Assembly: GCA_020632655.1 (NCBI GenBank) | Contig: JACKFD010000001.1 | Location: forward strand, 310,001 to 374,000 | Direction of reading: 5' to 3' | Origin: Spirochaetaceae bacterium | GTDB lineage: Bacteria; Myxococcota_A; UBA9160; UBA4427 | DNA: 64,000 bases | Shown here: positions 32,518 through 41,865 of the stretch, piece by piece | Layout: each line of letters begins with the position of its first letter | Position numbering within the stretch: the first letter of the stretch is position 1 | Made by a program: the position numbers and the translations under genes | Notes under the pieces: model-generated | Seen by the model: only the letters and a program-made list of their open reading frames with translations | What the model was told of the DNA's origin: nothing | Databases searched by the model: none

Positions 32518-34893
32518 GTGAGCCGCCGACTGCCGGTCGTGCTCGGGGATCGGAGACGAGGGTTGGGGGTCGGGGCGACCGAAGCGTGGGAGCGGGCCGG
32601 GGGACGAGTCTCCGTCTCCCGATCTCCCCGGTCTCGCGCACGAAGGATCCGCGCGCTCGCCACGTCGCTCCTCGCACTCCTGGCCGTCTCCTTCCCGCCG
32701 CATGCCCGCGGCGCCGACGACGAGGTCCCGACGCCCCGGGCCCGCGCCGTGCTCGTCGCGGAGGCGCCGGTCATCGACGGCGTCCTCGACGACGCGATCT
32801 GGAGCGAGAGCCCCGTCTACGACGCCTTCACCCAGGTCGAGCCCGTGCAGGGCGCCGCGCCCAGCCAGCGCACGGAGATGCGCATCCTGACCGACGGCGA
32901 GACCCTCTACATCGGCCTGCGCGCCTGGGACGACGAGCCCGACCGGATCGTCGTGAATCGCATGGGCCGCGACGAGCTCTTCTTCTACGACGACCACTTC
33001 CTGATCACCCTCGACCCCTTCCTCAACCGGCGCAGCGGCTACTTCTTCCTCGTGAATCCCGCCGGCGGCCGGCGCGACGGGACCTTCGAGCGCGACGTGT
33101 CGGAGCCGAACTGGGACGGCATCTGGTATGCCGATGCGCGGATCGATGCGGAGGGCTGGACGGCGGAGCTGGCGATCCCCTTCCGGACCCTCGCGCTGCG
33201 CCCGGGCGCCGACGAGTGGGGGCTCAACGTCTCGCGCCGCGTGCGTCGGTCGAACGAGGAGTCGCGCTGGGCCGATCCCTTCGTGCAGCGCTTCATGATC
33301 AACATGACGCGCGCGGGCGTGCTCGAGGGCATGAGCGTCGCGAGTCAGGGAGTGGGTCTCGACGTCGTGCCGTCGATGAGCGTGCAGGGGGTGCACGACG
33401 AGCTCGCCGTTCCCGACAACCGGGACAAGCTGCGCCTCGAGCCGAGCTTCGACGCCTTCTATCGCATCCTGCCCGGGCTGACGGGGTCGGTCACGGTCAA
33501 CACGAATTTCGGACAGACCGAGATCGACGACGCCCAGGTCAACCTGACGCGCTTCGAGCTCTTCTTCCCCGAGAAGCGTTCCTTCTTCCTGCAGGACTCC
33601 GGCATCTTCAACTTCGGCGGGCTCGAGAGCGAGAACGGGATCCCCTTCTTCTCGCGACGGATCGGGCTCGACGCGAACGTCGAGCCCGTGCGGCTGCTCG
33701 GGGGCGGCAAGATCACCGGGCGCGTCGGGCGCTTCAACGTGGGCCTCCTCTCGATCCAGCAGGATCGCAACCAGGGCGTCGACGACACGAACCTCGCGGT
33801 CGCACGGGTCGCGGCGGACGTGTTCGACGGCTCGACGATGGGCGTCCTGCTCACCCACGGCGATCCCCGTTCCGACGACGAGAACCTGCTCGTGGGGGGC
33901 GACTTCAACCTGCGCACGAACCGGATCATCGAGAACCGTTACGTGACGGGCAGCCTCTGGCTGCAGGAGACCTTCTCGGAGGAGCCGGGACGCGCCTACG
34001 GCAGCCGTTCCACGGCCTTCGGCGGCGAGCTCGCCTACCCGAACGACATCGTGAACTGGCGGCTCACGTACAAGGAGTTCCAGCCCGGCTTCGACCCGGC
34101 TCTCGGCTTCGTGAACCGGACCGACATCCGCTTCTACGACGCGCTCGCCCGCTACCGGATCCGGCGCACCGCGGGCTTCGCGCGGACGATCGACTTCGAG
34201 CTCAACCCCGACCTCACGACGAATCGCGACGACGAGGTGCAGCTCGTGAACGCGCGCATCGTGCCTCTGCGCCTGACCACGACCTGGGAGGACATCCTCG
34301 AGGTCTTCGTCTACCACACCTGGGAGCGCGTGCCCTCCGCCTTCTTCGTCGCGCCCCACGTGGGAGTGCCCGCCGGCACCTACTCGACCTCCGGTGCCTA
34401 CGTGCAGCTCGACTCGAGCCAGGCCCGCGCGGTGCGCGTGATCCTGCGCATCGGCTACGGCTCGCTCTACGACGGGGAGGTGCTGCGGGGGCGCGCGGTC
34501 GTCGAGTGGCGTCCGTCGGCCCACCTGCAGCTGAGCGCCGAGATCGACGAGCGACGGCTCTGGAATCTCGAGTCCTGCTTCGGGTCGACGGCGGCGTCCG
34601 GGACCTGCGACGCGATTGCTTCGCCCGCCGTCGTGCGCCCGGTCGATTTCCTGCTGCATCTGGCCCGCGTGCGCGCCCAGGTGAACTTCTCGCCCGACGT
34701 CTCCTGGAGCACGGTCGTTCAGTGGGAGAACGTGACGGATTCGTTGACGGCACAGTCCCGGATCCGCTGGATCATCGAGCCCGGTCGTGAGCTCTTCTTC
34801 GTCGTCGGGCAGGACTTCGACGCCAGCCCGGACGCCTTCCGGGTGGGCGAGACCGCCGTGACGGCGAAGCTGTCCTGGACCTTCCGATTCTGA
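32518..34893 (+). CDS. DUF5916-type outer membrane protein with CBM9-like domain
   Basis: After a long basic leader and a signal segment (ALATSLLALLAVSFPPHARG) comes a carbohydrate-binding-module-9-like domain (about 80-250) with VIDGVLDDAIW, LYIGLRAWDDEPD and FFLVNPAGGRRDG. The rest (about 265-791) alternates short amphipathic strands with NFGQTEIDDAQVNLTRFELF and FFPEKRSFFLQDSGIF, ending in a terminal aromatic residue (SWTFRF), as expected of an outer-membrane beta-barrel. This matches the DUF5916 family, of unknown role in the envelope. Start GTG 32518 is 16 bp after the SnoaL stop; a later start nearer the signal is possible. Confidence 0.83.
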   Translation: MSRRLPVVLGDRRRGLGVGATEAWERAGGRVSVSRSPRSRARRIRALATSLLALLAVSFPPHARGADDEVPTPRARAVLVAEAPVIDGVLDDAIWSESPVYDAFTQVEPVQGAAPSQRTEMRILTDGETLYIGLRAWDDEPDRIVVNRMGRDELFFYDDHFLITLDPFLNRRSGYFFLVNPAGGRRDGTFERDVSEPNWDGIWYADARIDAEGWTAELAIPFRTLALRPGADEWGLNVSRRVRRSNEESRWADPFVQRFMINMTRAGVLEGMSVASQGVGLDVVPSMSVQGVHDELAVPDNRDKLRLEPSFDAFYRILPGLTGSVTVNTNFGQTEIDDAQVNLTRFELFFPEKRSFFLQDSGIFNFGGLESENGIPFFSRRIGLDANVEPVRLLGGGKITGRVGRFNVGLLSIQQDRNQGVDDTNLAVARVAADVFDGSTMGVLLTHGDPRSDDENLLVGGDFNLRTNRIIENRYVTGSLWLQETFSEEPGRAYGSRSTAFGGELAYPNDIVNWRLTYKEFQPGFDPALGFVNRTDIRFYDALARYRIRRTAGFARTIDFELNPDLTTNRDDEVQLVNARIVPLRLTTTWEDILEVFVYHTWERVPSAFFVAPHVGVPAGTYSTSGAYVQLDSSQARAVRVILRIGYGSLYDGEVLRGRAVVEWRPSAHLQLSAEIDERRLWNLESCFGSTAASGTCDAIASPAVVRPVDFLLHLARVRAQVNFSPDVSWSTVVQWENVTDSLTAQSRIRWIIEPGRELFFVVGQDFDASPDAFRVGETAVTAKLSWTFRF

Positions 34894-34949
34894 TCCCGGT
34901 GCGACGCCGCGTGCGTTCGGGAGGGTTGCGGACGGCCGCGGAACGAGCC

Positions 34950-34979
34950 TTGTCGGATGGTGTCCGAGCGGGCGATACT
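34950..34979 (+). promoter_or_regulatory. Possible sigma70 promoter
   Basis: TTGTCG (34950-34955), 18 bp, then GATACT (34974-34979) gives four of six consensus bases in each hexamer. It lies about 50 bp before the ATG of the molybdenum hydroxylase gene in a 137-bp gap. Assigned by inspection only. Confidence 0.35.
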
Positions 34980-35030
34980 CCGCGGGCCGGCCGGCGCGCG
35001 ACCCGGGCGGGCAGGGGAGGCGAGCAGAGC

Positions 35031-37301
35031 ATGGGCGAGAACGACGATCGCAAGTACAAGGTGGTGGGGACGCGACCGATCCGACACGACGGCGTCGACA
35101 AGGTGACCGGTCGAGCCAGCTTCGGCGCCGATCTCGCGCTGCCCGGCATGCTCCACGGCGCGATCCTGCGCAGCCCCCACGCCCACGCGAAGATCCTGCG
35201 CATCGACACGAGCAAGGCCGCCGCGCTGCCGGGTGTGAAGGCGGTGATGACCTCGGCCGACCTTCCGGACATCCCGCGTGGCGGCGTGCAGGCCGGTGAA
35301 TCCCAGGTCGATCCCCGCGACCTCTCGCACAACATCCTGGCGCGGGGCAAGGTGCTCTACCACGGGCATGCGGTCGCGGCGGTCGCGGCGACGACGATCG
35401 AGCGGGCACGCGAGGCCTGCGAGCTGATCGAGGTCGAATACGAGCCGCTGCGGCCCGTCCTCTCCCTCGATGAGGCGCTGGCGAAGGATGCGCCGATCCT
35501 CGACCCCGAGCGCAAGCCGGGTGGGGTGCCGCCCCTGCCCCAGGGCCCGTCGAACGTGGCGAAGCGTTTCTTCACCGAGGGCGGCGACCTCGAGGCGGGC
35601 TTCTCCGACGCCGACGTCGTGCTCGAAGGCGTCTACGAGACGCCCTTCACCCACCAGGGCTACATCGAGCCCCACGCCTGCGTCGCGAGCACGCGGGAGG
35701 ACGGCAAGGTCGAGATCTGGTGCTGCACGCAGGGGCCCTTCCTCGTGAAGGGTCTCATTGCGATGGTGCTGCAATGGGATCCGAATCGGATCCGCGTGAT
35801 CCCGAGCGAGATCGGCGGCGGCTTCGGCGGCAAGACCACGATCTACCTCGAGCCCGTCGCGGCCGTGCTCTCGCAGATGTCGGGCCGGCCCGTGAAGATG
35901 GTGATGACGCGGGAGGAGGTCTTCCGGGCCTCCGGACCGACGTCCGCCGCGCGGGTCCGGGTGAAGATCGGCGCGAAGCGCGACGGCACCTTCGTCGCCG
36001 GCGACACGAAGCTCGAGTACGAGGCCGGCGCCTTCCCGGGCTCGCCCGTGATGGCGGCCTTCATGTGCGCCTTCGCGTCCTACAAGCTCCCGAACTTCCG
36101 GATCGAGGGCCTCGACATCGTCGTGAACAAGCCCAAGGTCGCGGCCTACCGCGCGCCGGGCGCGCCGAACGCGGCCTTCGCGGTCGAGAGCCTGATCGAC
36201 GATCTCGCCCGCGAGCTCCGCATCGACCCGATCGAGCTGCGCCTCAAGAACGCCGTCGCGGCCGGGGACCGCGCGACGTACGGGCCGGTCTACGATCGCA
36301 TCGGCTTCAAGGAGACCCTCGAGGCCGCCCGCGCGCACCCGCACTACAAGGCCCCCCTCGGCCCGAACCAGGGCCGCGGCGTCGGCGCCGGCTTCTGGTT
36401 CAACGTCGGCCTGCAGTCGAGCGCGACCGTCTCGCTCAACGAGGACGGCTCCGCCGTCGTGCGCACGGGCAGTCCGGACATCGGCGGCTCCCGCGCGTCG
36501 ATGGCGATCACGGTCGCCGAGGAGCTCGGGATCCCGGTCGAGCGCGTCCGCCCGCTGGTCGGCGACACGGACACGGTCGGCTACTGCGACGTGACCGGCG
36601 GCAGCCGCACGACCTACGCCGGCAGCATGGCCGTGATCGAGGCCTGCAAGCAGATCGTCGAGCATCTGCGCGCGCGCGCCGCGACGATCTGGGACGTCGA
36701 GATCGACGCCGTCGAGTGGAAGGACGGCTTCGCCGTCGGCACGAACGGCGCTTCGGACAAGAAGCCGCTCTCGCTCGCCGAGATCGCCAAGCAGATGGGC
36801 CATACGGGCGGACCGATCGTCGCGAGCGGCGCGGTCAACCTGCCCGCCGCGGGTCCGGGCTTCGGCGTTCACCTCTGCGACGTCGAGGTCGATCGCGAGA
36901 CCGGCCGCCTCGAGGTCGTCCGCTACACGGCGATCCAGGACGCGGGCAAGGCCGTCCACCCGACCTACGTCGAGGGCCAGCTCCAGGGCGGCGCCGTCCA
37001 GGGCATCGGCATGGCGCTCTGGGAGGAGTACCTCTTCGACGCGGAGGGCCGGATGGAGAACCCCGGCTTCCTCGACTATCGGATGCCGGTTGCCTCGGAC
37101 CTGCCGATGATCGACGCCGTGATCGTCGAGGTGCCGAACCCGCTGCATCCCTACGGCGTGCGCGGCGTCGGCGAGACGCCGATCGTGCCGCCGCTGGCAA
37201 CGGTCGCGAATGCGGTCCGCGATGCGACGGGGATCCGCTTCCACCGACTGCCGATCACGCCCGTGCGCGTGCTCGAGGCGCTCGAGGGCGGCGAGGGCTG
37301 A
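35031..37301 (+). CDS. Molybdenum hydroxylase large subunit (xanthine dehydrogenase family)
   Basis: This 756-residue molybdopterin-binding subunit resembles the large chains of CO, aldehyde and isoquinoline-type hydroxylases. It opens with VVGTRPIRHDGVDKVTG and has GGGFGGK at 262-268 and AYRAPGAPNAAF around the cofactor channel. The catalytic glutamate (about 715) lies in RGVGETPIVPP near the C-terminus. It should hydroxylate a carbon using water at a Mo centre. The usual iron-sulphur and FAD subunits are not beside it: upstream is the DUF5916 gene and 39 bp downstream an ACAD. They may be encoded elsewhere. The ATG at 35031 was preferred to a longer upstream frame because homology starts there. 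Confidence 0.9.
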   Translation: MGENDDRKYKVVGTRPIRHDGVDKVTGRASFGADLALPGMLHGAILRSPHAHAKILRIDTSKAAALPGVKAVMTSADLPDIPRGGVQAGESQVDPRDLSHNILARGKVLYHGHAVAAVAATTIERAREACELIEVEYEPLRPVLSLDEALAKDAPILDPERKPGGVPPLPQGPSNVAKRFFTEGGDLEAGFSDADVVLEGVYETPFTHQGYIEPHACVASTREDGKVEIWCCTQGPFLVKGLIAMVLQWDPNRIRVIPSEIGGGFGGKTTIYLEPVAAVLSQMSGRPVKMVMTREEVFRASGPTSAARVRVKIGAKRDGTFVAGDTKLEYEAGAFPGSPVMAAFMCAFASYKLPNFRIEGLDIVVNKPKVAAYRAPGAPNAAFAVESLIDDLARELRIDPIELRLKNAVAAGDRATYGPVYDRIGFKETLEAARAHPHYKAPLGPNQGRGVGAGFWFNVGLQSSATVSLNEDGSAVVRTGSPDIGGSRASMAITVAEELGIPVERVRPLVGDTDTVGYCDVTGGSRTTYAGSMAVIEACKQIVEHLRARAATIWDVEIDAVEWKDGFAVGTNGASDKKPLSLAEIAKQMGHTGGPIVASGAVNLPAAGPGFGVHLCDVEVDRETGRLEVVRYTAIQDAGKAVHPTYVEGQLQGGAVQGIGMALWEEYLFDAEGRMENPGFLDYRMPVASDLPMIDAVIVEVPNPLHPYGVRGVGETPIVPPLATVANAVRDATGIRFHRLPITPVRVLEALEGGEG

Positions 37302-37340
37302 TCGGCCGCCGGTCGGCGCGGGCGCGGAGGGAGCGGGACG

Positions 37341-38483
37341 ATGCGACGCGAGATCTTCTCCGAGGAGCACGAGCTCTTCCGGGAGCAGTTCCGACGCTTC
37401 GTGGAGACGGAGGTCACGCCGAACGTCGCGGCCTGGAACGAGGCCGGGCGCGTGCCGCGCGCGATCTGGAAGCGGATGGGCGAGGAGGGCTACCTCGGCG
37501 CCAACATGCCCGAGGCCTGGGGGGGAGCCGGCGGCGACTTCCTCTACGACGCGATCGTCATGGAGGAGCTCGCCTACGCCCGGGCGCATTGCCTCCAGGC
37601 CTCGCTGCACACGGATATCTGCCTGCCCTACCTCGAGAGCTACGGGACCGAGGAGCAGAAGCGGCGCTACCTCGCGCCGGCGATCGAAGGCGACTGTCTC
37701 GTCGCGATCGCGATGACCGAGCCCTCGACGGGCTCGGACCTCGCGGCCGTGCGCACGACGGCGATCCGCGACGGCGACGAGTACGTCGTGAATGGGGCCA
37801 AGACCTTCATCTCGAACGGCCAGAACTGCCATCTCGTGATCGTGGTCGTGAAGACCGACCCGAGCCTGCGGCACGACGGGATGAGTCTGCTGCTCGTCGA
37901 GGCGGATACCCCGGGCTTCGAGCGGGGCCGCAACCTCGACAAGATCGGGCTCAAGGGCCAGGACACGAGCGAGCTCTTCTTCCACGATTGCCGGGTGCCG
38001 GTCGCGAACCTGCTCGGGCAGGAGGGGCAGGGCTTCAAGATGCTGATGGAGAAGCTCCAGCAGGAGCGGCTCTGCATCTCGGTCGGCTGCATGGCCTCGA
38101 TCCGCCGCTCGCTCGACGACACGATCGCCTACGTGCGCGAGCGCGAGGCCTTCGGTCGGCCGATCGCCGCCTTCCAGAACACCCAGTTCAAGCTCGCCGA
38201 GCTCGAGACGGAGTACGAGATCGGCCAGGCCTTCACGGATCGCCTGCTCGCCGCCCATGTGCGCGGGGAGGAGATCGTGAAGGAGGTCTCGATGGGCAAG
38301 TGGTGGACCTCGGATCTGCAGAAGAAGGTCGCCGCCGAATGCCTCCAGCTCTTCGGCGGCTACGGCTTCATGAGCGAGTACCCGATCTCGCAGGACTACC
38401 AGGACGCGGCCGTCCAGTCGATCTACGCCGGCAGCAACGAGATCATGAAGGTGATCATCGCGAAGCGGATGGGGCTCGGTTAG
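37341..38483 (+). CDS. Acyl-CoA dehydrogenase, long-chain/isovaleryl-like
   Basis: This 380-residue ACAD has all standard blocks: AMTEPSTGSDLAAVRT, YVVNGAKTFISNGQN, EREAFGRPIAAFQNTQF and FGGYGFMSEYPISQDYQD. The C-terminal loop reads YAGSNEIMK, so the glutamate found there in medium-chain enzymes is alanine, as in long-chain and isovaleryl-type ACADs, where the base comes from another helix. It follows the molybdenum hydroxylase by 39 bp with GGAGGGAG upstream, so the two are likely cotranscribed and may act on the same substrate. It is followed by the long inverted repeat. Confidence 0.93.
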   Translation: MRREIFSEEHELFREQFRRFVETEVTPNVAAWNEAGRVPRAIWKRMGEEGYLGANMPEAWGGAGGDFLYDAIVMEELAYARAHCLQASLHTDICLPYLESYGTEEQKRRYLAPAIEGDCLVAIAMTEPSTGSDLAAVRTTAIRDGDEYVVNGAKTFISNGQNCHLVIVVVKTDPSLRHDGMSLLLVEADTPGFERGRNLDKIGLKGQDTSELFFHDCRVPVANLLGQEGQGFKMLMEKLQQERLCISVGCMASIRRSLDDTIAYVREREAFGRPIAAFQNTQFKLAELETEYEIGQAFTDRLLAAHVRGEEIVKEVSMGKWWTSDLQKKVAAECLQLFGGYGFMSEYPISQDYQDAAVQSIYAGSNEIMKVIIAKRMGLG

Positions 38484-38510
38484 CGCCCTTCGCGTCGACG
38501 GTCACAGACG

Positions 38511-38880
38511 GCCTTGCCAGGGCCGGGCCGGTCGAAGGGCCCGTGCTCAAACATGCTCGGCTGGAAGGCGTTGGTTCTCGCTCGGGCTGCGGGGCGCGCC
38601 TGCGCAACTGCGCGCGGGCCCTTCGCCCGGCCCGTCCTCGGGACGCTCGTGGCAGAGCGTTCGGATGGACGCGACCCACCCACTACTCGGAATATGGGCC
38701 TGGGTGATGGTACGGGGCGTCGTGCTCGAGACGTTCTGGCAGGGCGATCCGGGGGCGGGGCGGCGTGAGGTGCCGCGCGCAGTTGCGCAGGCGCGCCCCG
38801 GAATCCGAAGGGGCATTCCCAGCCTTCCAGCCGAGCATGTTTGAGCACGGTGCCTCGCGCCGCCCCGACCCGGGCACGGC
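38511..38880. repeat. Long imperfect inverted repeat, MITE-like or large stem-loop
   Basis: Two perfect 28-bp arm pairs face each other: 38542-38569 with 38822-38849, and 38590-38617 with 38773-38800. They are separated by unmatched segments of 20 and 21 bp, and weaker similarity extends outward to about 38511 and 38880. The middle 155 bp is unrelated. It fills the 421-bp gap between convergent genes and has no coding sequence. It could be a non-autonomous mobile element or a large transcription-stopping structure. I saw no second copy in the window and no clear target-site duplication. Confidence 0.85.
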
Positions 38881-38904
38881 CCCCTGCGACGTACCGGAGT
38901 GAGG

Positions 38905-40503
38905 TCAGCCCCGCGCTGCCACCCGCGCCCGCAGCTCGTGCTTCAGCACCTTGCCCGAGGCGTTGCTCGGCAGCGCGTCCACGACGTCCACGAAGCGCGG
39001 GACCTTGTAATTGGCCATGTGCTCACGGCTCCAGGCGATCACGTCCGCGGACTCGACCTTCCGGCCCGGTACCGGCACGACGAAGGCGTGGCCGACCTCG
39101 CCCATCCGCTCGTCGGGCACGCCGATCACGGCGACCGCGGCGACGTCGGGGTGCTGGAAGAGCAGGTTCTCGACCTCGGCGGGGTAGACGTTGAACCCGC
39201 CCATGATGAACATGTCCTTGATGCGGTCCGTGATGCGCAGGTTGCCGCGCTCGTCCATCACGCCGATGTCGCCCGTGTGGAGCCAGCCCTCGGCGTCGAT
39301 CGCCTTGGCGGTCTCCGCCGGATCGTCGAAGTAGCCCTGCATGACGTGGTAGCCGCGGGTCCAGATCTCCCCGGGCTCGCCGCGCGGGACCTCGTTGCCC
39401 TCCGCGTCGACGCATTTCGTCTCCGTGTCGGGGATCGGTCGGCCGGCCGTCGTGGCGATCGTCTCGTCGTCGTCGTCGAGGCGGCAGCAGGAGACCGTGC
39501 CGGAGCTCTCCGTCAACCCGTAGGCCGTGATCACGTCGCGGAAGTGCAGGTCGCTGCGCATGCGGCGCACGAGCTCGACGGGCACGGCGGCGCCGCCGGT
39601 CACGGCGAGTCGGAGGGACGAGAGGTCGAAGCGCTCGCGATCGGGGAAGGCCAGCATCGACTGGTAGATCGTCGGCGAGCCCGGCATGACCGTGACCTTC
39701 TCCCGCTCGATCCGGCGCAGCACGGGCTCGACGTCGAAGACGGCCTCGGGCAGCGCCGTCGCGCCGTGGATCAGGCAGGCGAGCCAGCCGCTCTTGTACC
39801 CGAAGGAGTGGAAGAAGGGCATGATGATCAGGTAGCGATCGCCGGCGCGCAGGCCGACGTTGCGCCCCCAGACGTCGAAGACCTTGAGATTCTGGCCGTG
39901 GGCCGTCATCACGGCCTTGGGGTTGCCGGTCGTGCCGGAGGTGAAGATCAGGTCCGAGAGATCCTCGGGCGTGACGCTCGCCGCGCGCTCGCGGGCCGCC
40001 GTCGCGGGCACGGACTCGCCGCGGGCGAGGAAGGTCTCCCAGGACTCGCCGTTCCCGCTCTCGCCGGCGAGCAGGATCGTGCGCTCGAGGGCGGGCAGGT
40101 CCTGCTTCGCGATCAGGTCGGCGTAGTTCGTGCCGAGGAAGTCGCCGACCGTGAAGAGCAGCTTCGCGCGGCTCTTCGAGAGGACGTAGGCGGCCTCGCT
40201 CGCCTTGAAGCGGGTGTTGAGCGTGACGAGGCAGGCGCCGGCCGAGTGCAGGCCGAGGGCGGCCACCTCCCAGCGCCAGCCGTTCGGCGCCCAGATGCCC
40301 ACGCGATCGCCGCGCTCGACGCCGCAGGCGAGGAAGGCGCGCGTGGCGCGCTCGACCTCGGCGGCGAGCTGCGAGAAGCTGAGCTTGACGTCGCCGTCCT
40401 CGAGCGCCGACACGTTGGGCCACAGGCGCGCCGCCCGCTCGAGGGTCTTCGGGATCGTCATGCGATCCCACTGCACGGTGTCGGTCGCGGCGGGCTGGCT
40501 CAT
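38905..40503 (-). CDS. Acyl-CoA ligase, FadD3-like
   Basis: This 532-residue AMP-forming ligase has FTSGTTGNPKAVM as its ATP loop, TAYGLTESSGTV, the hinge region GWLHTGDIGVMDERGNLRI and DMFIMGGFNVYPAEVE, and the terminal catalytic lysine in LPSNASGKVLKHELR. It activates a fatty or ring-derived acid as the CoA ester. Length and overall pattern recall the FadD3 group, which activates the bicyclic propionate from steroid rings, but this is an impression and not a computed result. GAGG precedes the ATG. It ends the minus-strand cluster running from 46656 and is 85 bp after the SCP2-type thiolase. Confidence 0.9.
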   Translation of the reverse strand: MSQPAATDTVQWDRMTIPKTLERAARLWPNVSALEDGDVKLSFSQLAAEVERATRAFLACGVERGDRVGIWAPNGWRWEVAALGLHSAGACLVTLNTRFKASEAAYVLSKSRAKLLFTVGDFLGTNYADLIAKQDLPALERTILLAGESGNGESWETFLARGESVPATAARERAASVTPEDLSDLIFTSGTTGNPKAVMTAHGQNLKVFDVWGRNVGLRAGDRYLIIMPFFHSFGYKSGWLACLIHGATALPEAVFDVEPVLRRIEREKVTVMPGSPTIYQSMLAFPDRERFDLSSLRLAVTGGAAVPVELVRRMRSDLHFRDVITAYGLTESSGTVSCCRLDDDDETIATTAGRPIPDTETKCVDAEGNEVPRGEPGEIWTRGYHVMQGYFDDPAETAKAIDAEGWLHTGDIGVMDERGNLRITDRIKDMFIMGGFNVYPAEVENLLFQHPDVAAVAVIGVPDERMGEVGHAFVVPVPGRKVESADVIAWSREHMANYKVPRFVDVVDALPSNASGKVLKHELRARVAARG

Positions 40504-40588
40504 CGCTCGTTCCTCGTCTCCCGCCGTGGCGCGCGGGGCGCACGGAAGGCGGGCATCGGGTGGGATGCGGGGCGGGGCGAGCCCGACG

Positions 40589-41755
40589 TCAGTCGCGTCC
40601 GAGGATCGCGATGCCGCAGGCCGTGGGGTGACCGCCGATGTTGTGGGAGAGGGCGAGCTTGCCGTCGATGCCCTTCACCTGGCGCTCGCCCGCCTTGCCC
40701 CGCAGCTGCAGCACGTTCTCGTAGACCATGCGCACGCCGGTCGCCCCCGTCGGATGCCCGAAGGTCTTGAGGCCGCCGTCCGTGTTGACGGGCAGGCCAC
40801 CGGTCAGCTCGAAGTCGCCCGAGGCGATGTGCTCCTTGGCGGAGCCCTTCTCGCAGAAGCCCAGGTCCTCGTAGGTGAGGAGCTCCGTCAGCGAGAAGCA
40901 GTCGTGCACCTGGGCGAGGCCGATCTGCTCGCGCGCATTCGTGACGCCGGCCATCTCGTAGACGTCGTCCCGGGCCCAGGCGGTCGGCTTCCAGGAGAGG
41001 AAGTCGTGGCCGGGATCCTTCTGCGGGTTCGGTCCCGCGCGGACGGTCACGCCCTTCACGAGCACGGGCTCCTTCGAGTAGTGGCTCGCGAGGTCCGTGC
41101 GGGTCAGGATCGCCGCGGCGGCGCCGTCGGTCTGGGCGGCGGAGTCGTAGAGGCCGAAGGGCCAGGAGATGATGCGGGCCTTGAAGTAGTCCTCCTCCGT
41201 GATCGGACGCTTGAGGAAGGACTTGGGGGCGAGGCAGCCGTTCGCGTGGTTCTTGATCGCGATCTTCGCGAGGTCCTCGCGGCCGGCGCCGTATTTCTCG
41301 AAGTAGGTCGCGGCGGCGAGGGAGAACCAGCCGGCCGGGGTCTGGGGCAGGTCGCGCACGCGGTCGACGACGACCGACGGGCCCGAGACGCCGCGATCCT
41401 TCGGCTTGTCGTAGCCGACGACGAGGACCGTGTCGTAGACGCCCGCCGCGATCGACAGCGTCGCGAGCCGGATCAGGTCCGTCCCCGTCGCGCAGTAGTT
41501 CGTCGAGAAGGAGACGGGCTTGTTGAAGAGCTTGAGCGCGTCGGCGCACTCGTGGGGGCCCTTGTTCGAGTAGATCGATCCCGTGAAGACGGCGTCGATC
41601 TGCTCCTGGGGCTTCTCGATCCCCGCGTCGGCGTAGGCCTCGTAGGCGGCGTCGACGATCATGTCCGAGGGCGACTGATCCCAGTTCTCTCCGAACTGGC
41701 AGCAGCCGACGCCGACGATCGAGACCTTGTCGCGGATCGATGCTTTGTTGGCCAT
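40589..41755 (-). CDS. SCP2/Ltp-type thiolase
   Basis: This 388-residue thiolase-fold protein keeps the nucleophile Cys88 (FSTNYCATGTD) and the histidine of GHPTGATGVRM. The second catalytic cysteine is missing: the C-terminal loop reads SHNIGGHPTACG. This is the pattern of sterol-carrier/lipid-transfer thiolases such as Ltp2, which perform retro-aldol cleavage of branched side chains together with a DUF35 partner. Fittingly, the next upstream gene encodes a protein with a DUF35 region. ATG 41755 begins at the first family residues. Confidence 0.9.
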   Translation of the reverse strand: MANKASIRDKVSIVGVGCCQFGENWDQSPSDMIVDAAYEAYADAGIEKPQEQIDAVFTGSIYSNKGPHECADALKLFNKPVSFSTNYCATGTDLIRLATLSIAAGVYDTVLVVGYDKPKDRGVSGPSVVVDRVRDLPQTPAGWFSLAAATYFEKYGAGREDLAKIAIKNHANGCLAPKSFLKRPITEEDYFKARIISWPFGLYDSAAQTDGAAAAILTRTDLASHYSKEPVLVKGVTVRAGPNPQKDPGHDFLSWKPTAWARDDVYEMAGVTNAREQIGLAQVHDCFSLTELLTYEDLGFCEKGSAKEHIASGDFELTGGLPVNTDGGLKTFGHPTGATGVRMVYENVLQLRGKAGERQVKGIDGKLALSHNIGGHPTACGIAILGRD

Positions 41756-41865
41756 GGCGAGGGACCTCGTTTGCGTGCTCGTGGTCGGGAGGGGGCAGGT
41801 CCGTGTCGGCTCGACGCGGCTGCCCGGGTCCCGGAGGCTTCGGGCGATGGGAGGGGCGGGCGGCG

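Noticed and set aside
29814..32774. 986-codon minus-strand frame
   Set aside because: Antisense of the PQQ dehydrogenase; composition is typical of shadow frames.
34719..38258. 1179-codon minus-strand frame
   Set aside because: It runs antisense to the molybdenum hydroxylase and ACAD genes and shows no family features.
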